From DATMNR01 sp963702765 (GTDB lineage Bacteria; Chloroflexota; Ktedonobacteria; Ktedonobacterales; Ktedonobacteraceae), in the NCBI GenBank assembly GCA_963702765.1, contig CAVPEB010000006.1, forward strand, positions 1 through 46,165: a stretch of 46,165 nt of DNA, written 5' to 3'. The notes under the pieces were generated by a model. That model was given only the letters and a program-made list of their open reading frames with translations. It made no database searches and was not told the origin of the DNA. Shown piece by piece: positions 44,845 to 46,165 of this stretch. The position numbers and the translations under genes are program-made. How positions within the stretch are numbered: position 1 is the stretch's first letter; each line of letters begins with the position of its first letter.

Positions 44845-45756
44845 CTATTGTACCTTAAAAGATACAATTTGTTGCGAGATGGCGTTAATAAATTCTCGAG
44901 CAGCACGTGAAATAGCACCAACACGACGATAGACGAGAGCAAAAATAAACTCTTCCTCTAAGTCTGTAATTGGAATCAGAACCAGATCATTTCCAATCTG
45001 AGAGGGACGTATCAAAGCGGGAAGTGTCAAAGTCACACCAATACCCTGTCTGACCATCTCTTTCAACCCCTCGACTGATTCTATCTCAACAAGTGGACGT
45101 AAAGGTAATCCGCGCTGGGTAAAGATCCTTCTGGTGATCTGCCCCATGCGAGAGCTTTCATCAAGCAGTAAGAGCGGTTCGGCTGCAATCTCACCCAATG
45201 TAATACCTGCCTGATTCTGACTTTGCGCCAACGTATGATGCGCCGAAACAAGTAGATGAAGTGGCTGGCGGAATAATTCTTTAATAATCAGCAATTCTGA
45301 TTGCAACCTTGGATCAAGAATTAAGCCAAAATCTACATCTCCTTGTTCTACTGATGTAACCAGCTCATCCGTATGATTGACACGCGCTTTCAGTTGTATA
45401 TTCGGATATCGTTCATGAAAAGAAGCAAAAAGCGCTGGTAAAAATGCCGTTGCCAGTGATTCAATGCACCCAATACGAATCATGCCACGCTGACCTGTTC
45501 CCAATTCAGCGATAAACTGTTGACCTTCCTGCAACTGTTCCATAGCATTTCGCACATACAGGGCAAACTCCTGGCCCTCTGGTGTCAATATGACCCGCTT
45601 CTTCTGGCGTGTAAACAGAGATACATCTAATTCTTTCTCCAGTGCCGCAATCTGGCGACTCAAAGCAGACTGCGCAACGATACATAAATCAGCAGCTTTC
45701 CGGAAGTTTTGTGTCTGCGCTGCCGCCAGAAAGTAGGTGAGTTGGTGGAACTCCAT
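44845..45756 (-). CDS. LysR-family transcription regulator
   Basis: 303 residues, standard length. The N-terminal HTH (1-60): MEFHQLTYFLAAAQTQNFRK, then AQSALSRQIAALEKELDVSLFTRQKKRVILT. The periplasmic-binding-like effector domain (90-300) shows IRIGCIESLATAFLPALFASF, VDFGLILDPRL and VRQGIGVTLTLPALI. It probably responds to a small metabolite and may control the thioesterase downstream or the MetE-like gene upstream, both on the same strand with short gaps. Start ATG 45756 with GAGGAG 7 nt upstream. Confidence 0.9.
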   Translation of the reverse strand: MEFHQLTYFLAAAQTQNFRKAADLCIVAQSALSRQIAALEKELDVSLFTRQKKRVILTPEGQEFALYVRNAMEQLQEGQQFIAELGTGQRGMIRIGCIESLATAFLPALFASFHERYPNIQLKARVNHTDELVTSVEQGDVDFGLILDPRLQSELLIIKELFRQPLHLLVSAHHTLAQSQNQAGITLGEIAAEPLLLLDESSRMGQITRRIFTQRGLPLRPLVEIESVEGLKEMVRQGIGVTLTLPALIRPSQIGNDLVLIPITDLEEEFIFALVYRRVGAISRAAREFINAISQQIVSFKVQ

Positions 45757-45782
45757 CTTTGCTCTCCTCTATATCTAAGAAG

Positions 45783-46165
45783 CTACCAGAGTTCCTTTGA
45801 AGCCAGCCTTGCGCCCTCAGCCAGCGATTGAAGCTTATCCCATGCAACACTGGGAGCAATGACACTCGTTCCAAGGAACGTCCCAAAGCCACAATCGGTA
45901 CCCGCAATTACATTTTCTCGACCAACGATCCTGGCAAAACGCACAATGCGTTGTGCTATAACCTCGGGATGTTCGATATATGTGGAACATGTATCAATCA
46001 CACCGGGGAGCAACAGCTTGCCATCTGGTAAACGCACATCTTCGAACACTTTCCACTCATGTTCATGCCGCGGATTGGCGGCTTCTATGGAGAGAGCATC
46101 GCCTTGTATCATGAAGAGTAAATCAATAATGTCTTTAAATGGCACATCCCGGTGATGAGGACCAG
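45783..46165 (-). CDS. MetE-like (cobalamin-independent methionine synthase type II) C-terminal part, cut by the window edge
   Basis: Only the last ~127 residues are inside the window; the frame is open to 46165. Readable homology: HHRDVPFKDIIDLLFMIQGD, LSIEAANPRHEHEW, LPDGKLLLPGVIDTCSTYIE, VAQRI-like helix, and VIAGTDCGFGTF, whose cysteine corresponds to a zinc ligand in MetE. The family moves methyl groups (or coenzyme M/epoxide chemistry in relatives) onto thiols. Substrate cannot be decided from the fragment. It lies 26 bp upstream of the LysR gene on the same strand. Confidence 0.75.
   Translation of the reverse strand, partial: GPHHRDVPFKDIIDLLFMIQGDALSIEAANPRHEHEWKVFEDVRLPDGKLLLPGVIDTCSTYIEHPEVIAQRIVRFARIVGRENVIAGTDCGFGTFLGTSVIAPSVAWDKLQSLAEGARLASKELW

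Noticed and set aside
1..46165. CRISPR array, prophage or insertion sequence
   Set aside because: No regularly spaced repeats, no transposase or phage genes were found on either strand.

Overview
The window looks like chromosomal DNA from a Ktedonobacteria-like member of the Chloroflexota. This rests on gene content: a DUF4388 protein, DUF2079 and GT87 membrane proteins, a membrane-anchored kinase-like protein, an adenosylcobalamin-dependent ribonucleotide reductase, and moderate GC. It is an inference; no 16S or marker search could be run. There is no CRISPR array, prophage, transposase or rRNA operon. One RNA gene, tmRNA, opens the window on the minus strand and is complete with an encoded CCA end.

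Layout. 0-3.4 kb: tmRNA, a GT87 glycosyltransferase, a FlK-like thioesterase and a frameshifted GDPD. 3.6-8 kb: an overlapping operon of GT2, UPF0104/LPG-synthase-like and DUF2079 membrane proteins. 8-13.6 kb: two Chloroflexota-type proteins of unknown role, then the large mfd gene. 13.9-16.7 kb: three consecutive minus-strand accessory genes (HSL esterase, GNAT, LLM oxidoreductase), all broken by small indels. 16.9-20.1 kb: a CPBP protease, an ArsR/SdpR-like repressor, SdpI, a broken S51 peptidase, and a C-terminal scrap of a second SdpI. 20.1-22.4 kb: pth and a phosphoesterase carrying a very large acidic insertion. 22.6-29.4 kb: a Tat-exported phospholipase C-like protein, then a branched-chain acyl-CoA catabolic operon (two carboxylase subunits, hydratase, hydroxyisobutyrate dehydrogenase). 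The last two enzymes of the hydratase/dehydrogenase pair are frameshifted. 29.5-35.8 kb (minus): M50 protease, a pseudokinase with an RskA-like extracytoplasmic part, a variant NRAMP transporter and CinA. 36-38.4 kb: class II ribonucleotide reductase behind two NrdR-box matches 31 bp apart. 38.7-42.3 kb: SnoaL-like protein divergent from a LuxR regulator, then an acyl-CoA synthetase. 42.5-46.2 kb: a protease and a small partial paralogue of it, repeats, an acyl-ACP thioesterase, a LysR regulator and the end of a MetE-like gene.

Two themes stand out. First, at least 14 single-base-type indels fall in nine genes, while the large conserved genes (mfd, carboxylase subunits, nrdJ, DUF2079) are clean; this is either active gene decay or uneven sequence quality. 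Second, several proteins depart clearly from family norms: the kinase without catalytic residues, the phosphoesterase with roughly 280 inserted acidic residues, the NRAMP protein without the usual metal-site motifs, and the catalytic-domain-less protease paralogue. I see no complete new multi-gene system; the best candidates are these unusual proteins and the SdpI/CPBP/S51 cluster.
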